A stretch of DNA of 64,000 nt from Rhizobium sp. (GCA_019739215.1 JAHHDR010000044.1:1-64000), one strand, 5' to 3'; positions 18,650 to 27,919 are shown, counted from the first letter of the stretch. Numbers and translations: made by a program. The notes: a model not told the origin generated them from the letters alone.

Positions 18650-18688
18650 CGATGATCTATGCTTGAAAAGCAACGCAATCGATGATCT
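18650..18688. promoter_or_regulatory. candidate LysR site between divergent eamA and lysR
   Basis: The 79-base gap holds two copies of CGATGATCT, at 18650-18658 and 18680-18688, 30 bases apart (about three helical turns). Between them lies a small dyad GCTT-GAA-AAGC at 18661-18671. The layout suits LysR binding, but no consensus match is claimed. Confidence 0.35.
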
Positions 18689-18691
18689 GAT

Positions 18692-19630
18692 GTGCCTATG
18701 GTTCACAGCTCGCCGACGCTTCCGCCACTGGATACGCTCGAGACCTTTGCCCGCGCGGCACGGCTCGGATCATTCTCGGCCGCCGCCGAGGAGGCCGGCG
18801 TCACCCATGGCGCCGTCTCGCGCCAGGTCTCCCGGCTCGAGCGCTGGATGGGCGTCAAGCTCTTCGAACGGGCGGCGCGCGGCGTGACGCTGACACCCGA
18901 GGGCATGCGGTTCTTCGCCCGCACCGAGGAGGCGCTGGCCCTGCTGGGCAATAGCGGCGAAAGCTGGCGTCCGGCCCGCCGCAGCAAGGCCTTGGTGCGC
19001 CTCTCGGTCACGCCGTCGATCGCGGTGCTCTGGCTGTTTCCGCGGCTCGGCGAAATGGAGCGCGGCGACATCCATCTCGACATTTCGCTCGAGCACCGGC
19101 TGGCCGATTTCGCCGAAGGCACCGATCTCGCGATCCGCTGCGGCAAGGGGCCCTGGGCGGGTGTGCGGGCCGGCACGCTCTGGAACGAACACATCTTCCC
19201 CGTCGCGTCGCCCGCCCTGGCGGAGAAACTCGGCGGGCGCAGCGACGCACAATCCCTGCTTGAGCTGCCCATTATCCACGATTCCAACATCCTCGGCTGG
19301 AAGCGCTGGCTGGCGGTGGAGGATGTCGATTATGTGCCGCGCGGGCAGGACCGGCGCTTTGAAGACTACAATGTGGTGCTTGAGGCCTGCGTCGACGGAC
19401 TTGGCGTCGCGCTTGCCCGGCCGCCGCTGGTCAATCATGCGCTGGAGGCGGGCCGGCTGGTGCCGGTGTCACCCCGGAGCATTCCGCACCATGTCGCCTT
19501 CCACCTGATCGGGCCGGTCGAAAGTCTCCGGGCGCCGGCGGCGGAGCTTGCCAGGCGATTGCTGGGAGCCGCCGGCAAGGACGAGGCCGCGATCCAGGAT
19601 TTCCTGGCGCAGGGCCGCAGCCGGACATGA
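18692..19630 (+). CDS. LysR family transcriptional regulator (GcvA-like)
   Basis: A 312-residue LysR-type regulator. The helix-turn-helix reads GSFSAAAEEAGVTHGAVSRQVSRLE (residues about 26-50), followed by the sharply conserved LFERAARGVTLTPEGMRF and a GcvA-like effector domain (DLAIRCGKGPW, CVDGLGVALARPPLV). Translation may start at GTG 18692 or at ATG 18698; neither has a good ribosome-binding site. The effector-domain pattern IRCGKG is common to regulators of amino-acid metabolism and transport. It probably regulates the divergent EamA exporter. Confidence 0.9.
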   Translation: MPMVHSSPTLPPLDTLETFARAARLGSFSAAAEEAGVTHGAVSRQVSRLERWMGVKLFERAARGVTLTPEGMRFFARTEEALALLGNSGESWRPARRSKALVRLSVTPSIAVLWLFPRLGEMERGDIHLDISLEHRLADFAEGTDLAIRCGKGPWAGVRAGTLWNEHIFPVASPALAEKLGGRSDAQSLLELPIIHDSNILGWKRWLAVEDVDYVPRGQDRRFEDYNVVLEACVDGLGVALARPPLVNHALEAGRLVPVSPRSIPHHVAFHLIGPVESLRAPAAELARRLLGAAGKDEAAIQDFLAQGRSRT

Positions 19631-19640
19631 CAGACAGGCT

Positions 19641-20981
19641 TCAAGCCGGGGCGAACATCCTGTCCCGCAGCCCGGGCAGCCGATGCAGCAGAAGGAGCCC
19701 GCGCAGCACCAGGAAGACATTGAGCGATGCCCAGAGGCCATGGTTTCCGAAAGCCGGGACCAGCAGGGCAAGCGCCAGGCAGTAGCCGGCAAAGGCCATC
19801 AGCATACGGTTGCGCATCGCATGCGACCAGGTCGCGCCGATGAAGACGCCGTCCATGTGGAAGGCGAGGAAGCCCGACAGCGCCGTGAGCGCCGCCCAGG
19901 GAAGGTGCTCATAGGCGGTGGCGCGCACCTCCGGGACCGTGGTGAGAAAATCGATCAGCGGATTTCCGATCGCGAGAAAGACGAGCGTCGTCATCGCGGC
20001 CAGAACCGCAGACCAGACTCCGGTCAACCAGACGCCTCGTTCGAATGTCGGTCGGTGGCCGGCGCCGATCGAGCGGCCGATGATCGTTTCGGCCGCATTG
20101 GCCAGGCCGTCGAGCCAGAAGCCAGCCACCATGAAGAAGTTCATCAGCACGGCATTGGCGGCCAGCGTGACCGGGCCGAAGCTGGCGCCGATGCGGGTGA
20201 GCACGAAGAAGGCTCCGATCAATACGAAGGTGCGGATCAGGATATCGGCGTTGAGCGCGAAGAGTGCCCGGAGCTTGGTTGCCGCGAATGTGCCCGGCAG
20301 ACGGAGAGGATTGCGTGCCCGGAAGCGGGCAAGCACCACGACGAGGCCAACAGTCGCGCCAAGGACTTCCGCTGCCACCGTCGCCCAGGCGATCCCCGCG
20401 ATTCCGTAGCCGAGCGTAAGGCCCAGAAAGACGGTCAGGACGATGTTGATCGCGTTGATCAGCACCTGCAGGACAAGGCCCGTTCGCGCCTGGCCACGCC
20501 CGAGTAGAAACCCGAGGAGGGCGAAGTTCGCGAGGCCGGCCGGCACCGAGAGAACGCGGATCATGAACCAGTGCGTCGTGGCGGCGGCCGTGGCTGTGTC
20601 CGGCGACATGATCCAGAGGCCGAGCTTCAGCAATGGCTGCGACAGCGCAACGATGACGATGCCGCAGACAAGCGCCGTGGCAAGTGCGCGCCAGAAGACG
20701 GCCTCCTGCTCGGCATGGTCCTCGCGGCCCCAGGCCTGGGCGACCAGCGCCGTGGTCGAGGCGCGCAGGAAGTTGAAGCTGCCAAAGATCAAGTCGAACA
20801 GGACTGCGCCGATTGCAAGCCCCGCCAGAATCGAGGGATCGCCCAGCCGGCCGGCCACCGCCGTATCGGTTATCCCGAGCAGTGGCACGGTGAGGAAGCC
20901 GAAGGTCATGGGCAGCGCGAGCGCCAGCACCATGCGGTGGGTCACCGAAAAGCCGCCCCCTCCTTGCGCCCCGGCCGTCAT
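19641..20981 (-). CDS. MATE family efflux transporter (DinF-like)
   Basis: A 446-residue inner-membrane protein with about 12 hydrophobic segments. The opening RMVLALALPMTFGFLTVPLLGITDTAVAGRLG is the DinF-subgroup MATE signature (P near the first helix and the D-T-A-V-x-G motif), and the second half repeats the fold (GFWLDGLANAAETIIGRSIGAG). It uses Na+ or H+ antiport to export cationic compounds. Its stop lies 10 bases from the stop of the convergent lysR gene. The substrate is unknown. Start: ATG 20981; the CAP-lipoprotein gene follows upstream in the same direction by only 15 bases. Confidence 0.9.
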   Translation of the reverse strand: MTAGAQGGGGFSVTHRMVLALALPMTFGFLTVPLLGITDTAVAGRLGDPSILAGLAIGAVLFDLIFGSFNFLRASTTALVAQAWGREDHAEQEAVFWRALATALVCGIVIVALSQPLLKLGLWIMSPDTATAAATTHWFMIRVLSVPAGLANFALLGFLLGRGQARTGLVLQVLINAINIVLTVFLGLTLGYGIAGIAWATVAAEVLGATVGLVVVLARFRARNPLRLPGTFAATKLRALFALNADILIRTFVLIGAFFVLTRIGASFGPVTLAANAVLMNFFMVAGFWLDGLANAAETIIGRSIGAGHRPTFERGVWLTGVWSAVLAAMTTLVFLAIGNPLIDFLTTVPEVRATAYEHLPWAALTALSGFLAFHMDGVFIGATWSHAMRNRMLMAFAGYCLALALLVPAFGNHGLWASLNVFLVLRGLLLLHRLPGLRDRMFAPA

Positions 20982-20996
20982 GTGATGTCCCGCATG

Positions 20997-21515
20997 TCAG
21001 GTCCTGAGCGAGAAGTTGGAGGGCGAGTTTGACAGCACCATCGCCCAATAGGGCCGGTCGCCGGTTCCGGCGTTGCGGGCCAGCGCTACGCCGACGCCGG
21101 AATAGGGTCCGAGCATGTTGTCGAGGTGGTGCCTGGAGCGGATCCAGGCGGTCATCGCCCTTTCCGTAGAATCCTGGCCGGTGGCGATGTTCTCGGCGGC
21201 GGGCAGGGGAACCTCCAGGCGCTTCATGCGGGCGAGGAACGTCTTGTCGGAGCCGAGATCGTGGCTCATCTTGCCATAGCGCGCCATGCGGATGGCGTGA
21301 TCTTTTGCAGCATTGGCGGCGACCGGGTCGTGGAAGAGCGACGGGCGGCCGTTCTTCCGGCGCAGCGCGTTGACGATCGGCAGCGCCGTCTCGGTCGTGT
21401 CGGCCGAACTGCCTGTCTCGATCGGGGCGAGCGTGCCTGTTACCGAACAGCCCGCCAGCAGAAGGGTGGAGCCGGAACCGATCAGGAAGAGGCGCCGGGT
21501 CGTAAGGTCGTCCAT
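20997..21515 (-). CDS. CAP (SCP/PR-1) domain lipoprotein
   Basis: A 172-residue exported protein. It has a twin-arginine-like start (TTRRLFLIGSGSTLLLAGC) with a lipobox LAGC at about residue 22, so it is probably an outer- or inner-membrane lipoprotein. The CAP domain shows LRRKNGRPSLFHDPVAANAAKDHAIRM near its start and AWIRSRHHLDNMLGPYSGVGVALARN at its end; the central H-x-x-x...H/E cavity is partly visible. CAP proteins in bacteria have no single known activity. It starts 5 bases after the DUF6460 gene and is likely co-transcribed with it. Confidence 0.82.
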   Translation of the reverse strand: MDDLTTRRLFLIGSGSTLLLAGCSVTGTLAPIETGSSADTTETALPIVNALRRKNGRPSLFHDPVAANAAKDHAIRMARYGKMSHDLGSDKTFLARMKRLEVPLPAAENIATGQDSTERAMTAWIRSRHHLDNMLGPYSGVGVALARNAGTGDRPYWAMVLSNSPSNFSLRT

Positions 21516-21519
21516 GGGT

Positions 21520-21789
21520 CTATGATTTCCGCCAGTTGAGGATGCGCAGGATGACAAAGACGGGCACGACGATCATCGCGCCGACGAGCAGGTAATCGCC
21601 GATGCTGCCAAGCGCCCGGAAGCCCGAGCGCCAGAGGTCGCGAATGCCGTTGTCGATGAAGCGCACGAGGTCCCAGGGCGACACACCCATCATGCTCATG
21701 ACGAAGCCGACCACCACCGAGAGGATCAAAAGCTTGACGATCGTTCGTCCGGGTGTATCGCCCAGGATCCGGTTCAGGCCGTCAGACAT
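21520..21789 (-). CDS. small membrane protein, DUF6460 type
   Basis: An 89-residue protein with two hydrophobic segments (LLILSVVVGFVMSMMGV and YLLVGAMIVVPVFVILRIL) separated by the amphipathic DLVRFIDNGIRDLWRSGFRALG. This arrangement and sequence are common in Hyphomicrobiales proteins called DUF6460; no activity is known. A GGAGAG ribosome-binding site precedes the ATG at 21789. The gene heads a short operon with the CAP lipoprotein and possibly the MATE pump. Confidence 0.75.
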   Translation of the reverse strand: MSDGLNRILGDTPGRTIVKLLILSVVVGFVMSMMGVSPWDLVRFIDNGIRDLWRSGFRALGSIGDYLLVGAMIVVPVFVILRILNWRKS

Positions 21790-21876
21790 TCAATCTCTCC
21801 ACTCGATTCGCGGAATTCGCTTGACCCGCAGACAAGGCGGAAATTAGACCTTGATATCCTCATTGAAAAGATTCCC

Positions 21877-22803
21877 ATGACACGAAACCTGACCTCCGGC
21901 GATATCACCGCCGACCGCCGCTCAGAATATGCCAAGATGCTGTCCGAGAACGGCGATCATGCCGCGGCGGCCGACCTGATGGCCCAGGCGCTCGAGCTTG
22001 TCCCGAACTGGGCGGCCGGCTGGTTCCAGCTCGCCGAGATCGCCGAGAAGGGCGGGGACCGGGATCGCACCGTGGCCGCCCTGCACAAGACGATGGAATT
22101 CGACCGGAACGACATTTTCGGCGCCGGGCTGAAGATTGCGCGGATCGAGGGGCGCACGCCGCCGCTGCCGCCGAGCGCCTATGTGGCCGAATTGTTCAAC
22201 GACTACGCCGCCCGCTTCGACGAAGCGCTGGTCGAGAAGCTGAACTACACCGTTCCCGGCAAGCTCGCGGCGCTGATCCGCAACCATGTCGGGCCAGGCC
22301 ACAGTTTCTTCGACGCGGTCGACCTCGGTTGCGGCACCGGCCTGTTCGGCGCGGAAATCGCAGCCAATTGCTTCCGGCTCGAGGGCTATGACATTTCCGA
22401 TTCGATGCTGGCCCGCGCCTCGGCCAAGAAGCTCTACAACCATCTCGCCCGCGCCGACATTTCGCGTCCGCCCGAGCAGTCCGGCCTGTTCGGCCAGCCG
22501 CGCCGCGCAGACCTGGTCTCCGCCGCCGACGTGATGATGTATCTCGGCGATCTCAAGGCGGCCTTCGACAATGTCGCGGCGCTGATCAAGCCGGATGGCG
22601 TCTTCGCCTTCTCGGTCGAGAAGGCTGGCGAGGACGCCGGTTTCGAACTTCGCTCGTCGCTGCGCTATGCGCATTCCGAAACCCATGTGGTCACCGCGCT
22701 CTACGGGCACGGCTTCGAGACGCTCGCGACGGAGGAAACCGTCATCCGGACCGATGCGGGCGAGCCGATCACCGGCCTGCTTTTCCTGGCAAGGAAGACC
22801 TGA
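21877..22803 (+). CDS. class I SAM-dependent methyltransferase with N-terminal TPR
   Basis: A 308-residue cytosolic protein. Residues about 15-85 form two TPR-like helix pairs (AKMLSENGDHAAAADLMAQALELVP and AAGWFQLAEIAEKGGDRDRTVAAL). The methyltransferase core follows, with SAM motif I AVDLGCGTGLFGAEI, motif II EGYDISDSMLARA and motif IV LVSAADVMMYLGDL. TPR-fused methyltransferases of this type in alphaproteobacteria have unknown substrates. The gene diverges from DUF6460 with an 87-base gap. Confidence 0.85.
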   Translation: MTRNLTSGDITADRRSEYAKMLSENGDHAAAADLMAQALELVPNWAAGWFQLAEIAEKGGDRDRTVAALHKTMEFDRNDIFGAGLKIARIEGRTPPLPPSAYVAELFNDYAARFDEALVEKLNYTVPGKLAALIRNHVGPGHSFFDAVDLGCGTGLFGAEIAANCFRLEGYDISDSMLARASAKKLYNHLARADISRPPEQSGLFGQPRRADLVSAADVMMYLGDLKAAFDNVAALIKPDGVFAFSVEKAGEDAGFELRSSLRYAHSETHVVTALYGHGFETLATEETVIRTDAGEPITGLLFLARKT

Positions 22804-22897
22804 ACCGGGATTGAACCAGCCGGACACCCTGGCCAAGGCCCATGTTGCGCTGCACCCAACGCCGCGATAGAGATGGCGAAACACCATCGGGGCATAT

Positions 22898-23518
22898 ATG
22901 AAACTCGGGATCTGGAACACCGAACCGGCGCGGCATTCGCTCTTCGAGGATGCGCAGGGCGTGTTCACCGGGACCGTGCTCGCCTCGCTCGGGGTCATGA
23001 TCCTGGCCAAGGCGGGCCTGTTGACCGGCGGTGTCGCCGGCATGGCTTTCCTGCTGCATTATGCCTTCGGCTGGAGCTTCGGTCTCGGCTTCTTCCTGAT
23101 CAACCTGCCATTCTACTGGCTGGCCTACCGGCGCCTCGGGCTGGCTTTCACCGTCAAGACCTTTTCGGCGATCGGACTGCTGGCCGTTCTCTCCGAATAC
23201 CATCCGAAGCTGCTGCAGATCGGCGGCGTCAATCCGATCTGGGCAGCGCTGCTCGGCGGCCTGCTGATCGGCATGGGCATGCTGGCGCTCTTCCGCCACC
23301 GGGCGAGCCTCGGCGGCATCGGCATTCTCGCGCTTTTCCTCCAGGAGCGTTTCGGATGGCGGGCCGGCCTGGTCCAGCTCGCCATCGATCTCGTCATCCT
23401 GGCGCTGGCCTTCTCCGTGACAAGTCCCTTCATCGTGCTGTGCTCGGTCATCGGCGCGCTGGCACTGAATTTCTTCATCGCGGTCAACCACCGCACCGAT
23501 CGCTACATCGCGATGTGA
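22898..23518 (+). CDS. YitT family membrane protein
   Basis: A 206-residue membrane protein with five or six hydrophobic segments, matching the N-terminal membrane part of YitT proteins (GVMILAKAGLLTGGVAGMAFLLHY, FFLINLPFYWLAYRRLG, LLGGLLIGMGMLALFRHRASLGGIGIL). It lacks the C-terminal soluble domain found in Bacillus YitT, so it is the short form common in proteobacteria. Function is unknown. Its stop codon is 3 bases from the stop of the convergent AhpD-like gene. Confidence 0.85.
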   Translation: MKLGIWNTEPARHSLFEDAQGVFTGTVLASLGVMILAKAGLLTGGVAGMAFLLHYAFGWSFGLGFFLINLPFYWLAYRRLGLAFTVKTFSAIGLLAVLSEYHPKLLQIGGVNPIWAALLGGLLIGMGMLALFRHRASLGGIGILALFLQERFGWRAGLVQLAIDLVILALAFSVTSPFIVLCSVIGALALNFFIAVNHRTDRYIAM

Positions 23519-23521
23519 TGG

Positions 23522-23983
23522 TCAGGCTGCCTGGGCGGCCTTGTCGACCAGGTGCTGCGAACGGAAGCCGACTGCGAGACGGTTCCAGACATTGATCGCG
23601 CCAATTGCCACCGTCAGCTTGGTCATGTCCTCCTCGCTGAAATGCACCTTCAGCGCTTCATAGGCCTCATCGGGTATGCCGGTCTGGGCGATGTTGGTCA
23701 CTGCGTCGACCCAGCCGAGCAGGGCGCGTTCCCGCGCGTCGTAGATCGGCGATTCCTTCCAGGCAGATATCAGGGTGATCCATTGCTGCGGCAGGCCGGT
23801 CTGGAGCGCCTCCTTGCTGTGCATGTCGACGCAATAGGAGCAGCCGTTGATGATCGAGGCGCGCAGCTTGACCAGGTGGATGTGGCGCTTCTCGATGCCG
23901 GAGGTCTGGATGTAGTCATCGAGCGCGGCGACGGCCTTGTAGGCTTCGGGGGCGGCCTTGAAGAAATTGAAACGGGGTTGCAT
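23522..23983 (-). CDS. carboxymuconolactone decarboxylase family, AhpD-like
   Basis: A 153-residue protein. It carries the AhpD-type redox motif Cys48-Ser-Tyr-Cys51 with His55 (GCSYCVDMHSKEAL) and the flanking helices LVKLRASIINGC and ALLGWVDAVTNIAQTGIPDEAYEALKVHFSEEDM. Proteins with this C-x-x-C pair usually act as small alkylhydroperoxidases or thiol-disulfide relays rather than as decarboxylases. It is the second gene of an operon led by rrf2 (25-base gap), suggesting redox control. The reducing partner and substrate are unknown. Confidence 0.88.
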   Translation of the reverse strand: MQPRFNFFKAAPEAYKAVAALDDYIQTSGIEKRHIHLVKLRASIINGCSYCVDMHSKEALQTGLPQQWITLISAWKESPIYDARERALLGWVDAVTNIAQTGIPDEAYEALKVHFSEEDMTKLTVAIGAINVWNRLAVGFRSQHLVDKAAQAA

Positions 23984-24008
23984 GGGGTTTTCCTTTCTTG
24001 CCTAACGG

Positions 24009-24506
24009 TCACGCGGATCTGCGTTCATGGATGTCGAGGAAGGCACAGCCTCGCGCGGCGATGTCCCCGGATGTGTCGGTCTCGTTGAGGTCATCGATGA
24101 TGGCGGCGATCGAGACGCTTGCTAATTCAGTGCGATAAGCGCGCTCGGCCTTCAGCATGGCCGAGGCGATGCCGCAAGGTTTGGCCGGCTTGCCGGGCAC
24201 CGGGTTTGGACCTCGCTGCCGGATTTCGTTGCAGCGGAAGGCGGGCGCGCTGCCTTCGACCGCGAGCACGATATCGAGGAGAGAAATTTCGGCCGCAGGC
24301 CGCGCCAGGCGATAGCCGCCGCGCGGGCCGGGAATGGTCTCCACGATTTTCGCGCCTGACAGCGCCTGCAGGTGCTTGAGCAGGTAGCTCGGCGACACGC
24401 CATGAAATTCCGCGAGCGCCGCGGCGGAAAGTACGCCCTGCGGTGTCAGATGCGCCAGCATGGTCACGCTGTGTATCGCCTGTTCAACGCCGTCGCTGAG
24501 TTTCAT
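24009..24506 (-). CDS. Rrf2 family transcriptional regulator
   Basis: A 165-residue winged-helix regulator. The Rrf2 fold is clear: AIHSVTMLAHLTPQGVLSAAALAEFHGVSPSYLLKHLQAL with the wing PGPRGGYRLARPAAEISLLDIV. Family members of the IscR/NsrR type bind Fe-S clusters through three close cysteines; here the region has Cys in RCNEIRQ and in KPCGIA, plus a later Cys in ARGCAFL, so the ligand set is atypical and thiol-based sensing is possible. It is autoregulated by inference from the dyad on its promoter and probably controls the AhpD-like gene behind it. Confidence 0.9.
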   Translation of the reverse strand: MKLSDGVEQAIHSVTMLAHLTPQGVLSAAALAEFHGVSPSYLLKHLQALSGAKIVETIPGPRGGYRLARPAAEISLLDIVLAVEGSAPAFRCNEIRQRGPNPVPGKPAKPCGIASAMLKAERAYRTELASVSIAAIIDDLNETDTSGDIAARGCAFLDIHERRSA

Positions 24507-24518
24507 CGGTTAGTTCCT

Positions 24519-24559
24519 AATCACGGATAAAGTTTATCCGCGATTGTGAGATCTGTCAA
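24519..24559 (-). promoter_or_regulatory. rrf2 promoter with long operator dyad
   Basis: On the minus strand TTGACA (24559-24554), exactly 17 bases, then TAAACT (24536-24531). A near-perfect 27-base dyad at 24519-24545 (13-base arms, 12 of 13 paired, one central base; perfect core CGGATAAA-G-TTTATCCG at 24524-24540) covers the -10 box. The rrf2 ATG is 13 bases further on. Autorepression by Rrf2 is the simplest reading. Confidence 0.75.
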
Positions 24560-24645
24560 ACGGGAATTTTGCGAACGGTACGTCGCCACCTTGCCTCGGG
24601 GAACAAAAGGATTATTTTCCTCATTCGAGAGCGAGAGGAAACCGG

Positions 24646-27180
24646 ATGGATCAACGGGCGGACAAGGAGACGGCGGCACGGTTGCCGGAGCCCTTTGCCG
24701 GCTGGTTCGCGGCGCGCGGCTGGCGGCCGCGACCACATCAGCTCGCGCTGATCGAGGAGACGGGTAAGGGAAAGTCGGCGCTCGTCATTGCGCCGACCGG
24801 TGCCGGCAAGACGCTGGCCGGGTTCCTGCCGTCGCTGATCGCGCTGACGCGGCGCGGCCGAAAGCGGCCGGGTAGCGGCTTTCGCGGCATCCACACGCTC
24901 TACATCTCGCCGCTCAAGGCGCTGGCGGTGGACGTGGCGCGCAATCTCGTCGATCCGATCGAAGAGATGGGGCTGAAGGTCAGTGTCGAGACCCGCACAG
25001 GCGACACGCCTTGCACCGCAAGCGCGCCAGCGCTACAACCCGCCCAACGTGCTGATGACGACGCCCGAGCAACTGGCGCTGCTCATCAGCCTCGGACGAG
25101 GCGGCAACGCTGTCTTGCCAGGGCCTGGAAGTCGTCTGGTGCTTCGACGAACTGCACGCCATGGTCACCTCCAAGCGCGGCGAGCTGATGGCGCTGGGCA
25201 TAGCGCGGCTTGCGACGTTCGCCCCCACGATGCGCATCACGGCGCTCAGCGCCACGGTGGCGCGGCCCGACCTGCTGCGCGACTGGATCGCCGCACCACT
25301 GCCAGATGCCGAGGCGCGCCTGCTGGTCGCCCCGGGCGGCGCCAGGCCGGATATCTCGATCCTGCGCGGCCGACGTCCACGTGCCCTGGTCCGGTCACTC
25401 GGCGCGCTACGCCATCCCGCGACCTGATGCAGGATCGATCGCGAGCGCACCGGACGACGCTCCTGTTCGTCAACACGCGCTCGCAGGCCGAACTGCTGTT
25501 TCAGGAACCTCTGGAGCCGCAAACGACGAGGCGCCTGCCGATCGCGCTCCATCACGGCTCGCTCGCCGTCGGCCAGCGCCGCACGCGTCGAAAGCGCCGA
25601 TGGTCGCCGGCAACAAGCTCCGCGCCGTGGTCTGCGACCTCGACGCTCGACCTCGGGCATCGACTGGGGGGACGTCGACCTCGTCGTCCATGATCGGGGC
25701 GCCCAAGGGGGCGAGCGCGGCATCGCTGCAGCGCATCGGCCGCGCCAACCACCGGCATCGACGAGCCGTCGAAGGCGCATCCTCGTGCCCGCCAACCGCT
25801 TCGAGGTGATGGAGTGCCAGGCAGCGCTTGATGCGAACTATCTCGGCGCGCAGGACACGCCGCCGGTCGGCCGCGGCGCCGTCGACGTGCTGTGCCAACA
25901 CATCATGGGTATGGCCTGCGCCGCCCCGTTCGATGCGCTCGCGCTCTATGACGAGATCATCTCCGCCTCGCCCTATGCCGATCTTGACTGGGAGACCTTC
26001 GAGCGGGCGCTCGATTTCGTCGCCACCGGCGGCTATGCGCTGAGGACCTACGAGCGCTATGCCAAGATCCGCAAGAACAAGGACGGCCTCTGGCGGGTCT
26101 CCAATCCGCAATATGCGACCCAGTACCGGCTGAATGTCGGTACGATCATCGAGTCGCCGGTGCTCAAGGTGCGTCTTGTGCGCAAGGGCAGGGGTGCCGT
26201 GGCGCGGGGCGGGCCGATGCTCGGCGAGGTCGAGGAGTATTTCGTCGAGAGCATCTCGCATGGCGACACCTTCATGTTCGCCGGTCGCGTCCTGCGCTTC
26301 GAGGGTATCCACGAGAACGAATGCCTTGTCTCGGAAGCGCGATCGCAGGATCCGAAGATTCCCGCCTATGCCGGCGGCAAGTTCCCGCTCTCGACCTATC
26401 TCGCCGACGGCGTCCGCGCGATGCTGGCCGATCCCGATCTCCGCGCCGAAGCTGCCCGAACAGGTGCGCGACTGGTTGGCGATCCAGGCCGAGAAGAGCG
26501 TGCTGCCGAAGCGCGACGAACTGCTGATCGAGACGTTTCCACGCGGGAACCGCTTCTATCTCGTCGCCTATCCGTTCGAGGGGCGGCTGGCGCACCAGAC
26601 GCTCGGCATGCTCCTCACCCGTCGGCTCGATCGATCAGGTGCCAAGCCGCTCGGCTTCGTCGCCACGGATTATTCGCTCGCCATCTGGTGCCTGGAGGAT
26701 ATCGGCGCGCTCATCGGCGCGAAGACGATATCGCTTTCCGAACTTTTTGACGAAGACATGCTGGGCGACGATCTCGAGGCCTGGCTCAACGAGACCTGGC
26801 TGCTCAAGCGCACATTCCGCTCCTGCGCCGTCATCGCCGGGTTGATCGAGCGGCGCCATCCCGGCAAGGAGAAGACCGGACGGCAGGTCACCGTGTCTGC
26901 CGACCTGATCTATGACGTGCTTCGCAGCCATGAGCCCGACCACATCCTGCTCGAGGCGACGCGGCAGGATGCGGCACAAGGCCTTTTGGATATCGGCCGG
27001 CTTGGCGCTATGCTTGCCCGAATCAAGGGGCATATCCGGCTCAAGCGGCTCGACCAGATTTCACCGCTTGCAGTGCCTGTGATGCTCGAGATCGGCAAGG
27101 AACCGGTCGGAGGCTCCGCCGACGAGCAACTGCTCGCCGAGGCCGCCGAAGACCTGATCGCGGATGCGATGGGATTGTGA
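24646..27180 (+). CDS. ligase-associated DNA damage response DEXH-box helicase (Lhr-like), frameshifted
   Basis: Superfamily 2 3'-5' DNA helicase of the Lhr-core type. Motif I APTGAGKTLAGF, Ia YISPLKALAVD, Ib NVLMTTPEQLALL, II FDELHAMVTSKRG, III TALSATVARPD, IV LLFVNTRSQAELLFQE, the ALHHGSL segment, V LGIDWGDVDLVV and VI LQRIGRANHR are all present but spread over three frames, with about six one-base shifts between 25000 and 25790 and another near 26450. The winged-helix and C-terminal parts (26460-27180) are in the starting frame. The span is exactly 845 codons, the usual length. The downstream pdeM gene identifies the ligase-associated subgroup. The shifts look like base-calling errors. Confidence 0.9.
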
Positions 27181-27193
27181 AAATCGGGTGCGC

Positions 27194-27919
27194 ATGAACA
27201 GGCTGGCAATCAGGATCGCGGAACCGGACGCAGGCCCGTCAGGCCATGCCGAGACCGAACTCAACGGGCTGGCCATTGTCCTCGATCCCTCGGGTGCGAT
27301 CTACCTCCCAGACAGCCGGCTGCTCTGCGTCTCGGATCTCCACCTCGAAAAGGGTGCAGCCTATGCCCGCCGTGGCCAGATGCTGCCGCCCTGGGACACG
27401 TTCGCCACCCTGAAGATACTCGGGACGGTCATTGCCCGCCACAATCCGAGCGTGGTCGTGTCGCTGGGTGACAATTTCCATGACCGGCGCGGCTCGGCCG
27501 AAATGCCGGAACTGGCCCGGATGATGATCCGCGACCTGGCTGCCGGTCGCGAATGGATCTGGATCGCGGGCAATCACGACCCTGACGGCGTCGTCGACCT
27601 ACCGGGAACGTCGCTGGAGACGCTGACCTATGGCGGCCTTACTTTCCGTCACGATCCGAAGATGGATGCCGGGGCAGGCGAAGTCGCCGGCCACCTGCAT
27701 CCCGCGGCCGTCCTCATGCGCCGCGAGCGCGGTGTGCGCCGCCCCTGTTTCGCGACGGACGGTCGGCGACTGATCATGCCGTCCTTCGGCGTCATGACCG
27801 GCGGGCTCGATCTCAGGCACAAGGCTTTTTCGGGCCTGTTCGAGACGGCGCAACTCGTGGCTCACATGCTGAGCCAGGGCCGCGTCCACTCGATTTCCTA
27901 TCATAGGCTCTCCGGCTGA
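27194..27919 (+). CDS. pdeM: ligase-associated DNA damage response endonuclease PdeM
   Basis: A 241-residue calcineurin-like metallophosphoesterase. The dinuclear metal motifs are complete: SDLHLEKGA, SLGDNFHDR, IAGNHDPD and AGHLHP. PdeM is typically encoded with an ATP-dependent DNA ligase, an exonuclease and an Lhr-like helicase; here the helicase lies immediately upstream (13 bases), but the ligase and exonuclease are not in the window. The ATG at 27194 is chosen over an in-frame start at 27164, which overlaps the helicase. Role in DNA repair is inferred from the family. Confidence 0.9.
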   Translation: MNRLAIRIAEPDAGPSGHAETELNGLAIVLDPSGAIYLPDSRLLCVSDLHLEKGAAYARRGQMLPPWDTFATLKILGTVIARHNPSVVVSLGDNFHDRRGSAEMPELARMMIRDLAAGREWIWIAGNHDPDGVVDLPGTSLETLTYGGLTFRHDPKMDAGAGEVAGHLHPAAVLMRRERGVRRPCFATDGRRLIMPSFGVMTGGLDLRHKAFSGLFETAQLVAHMLSQGRVHSISYHRLSG

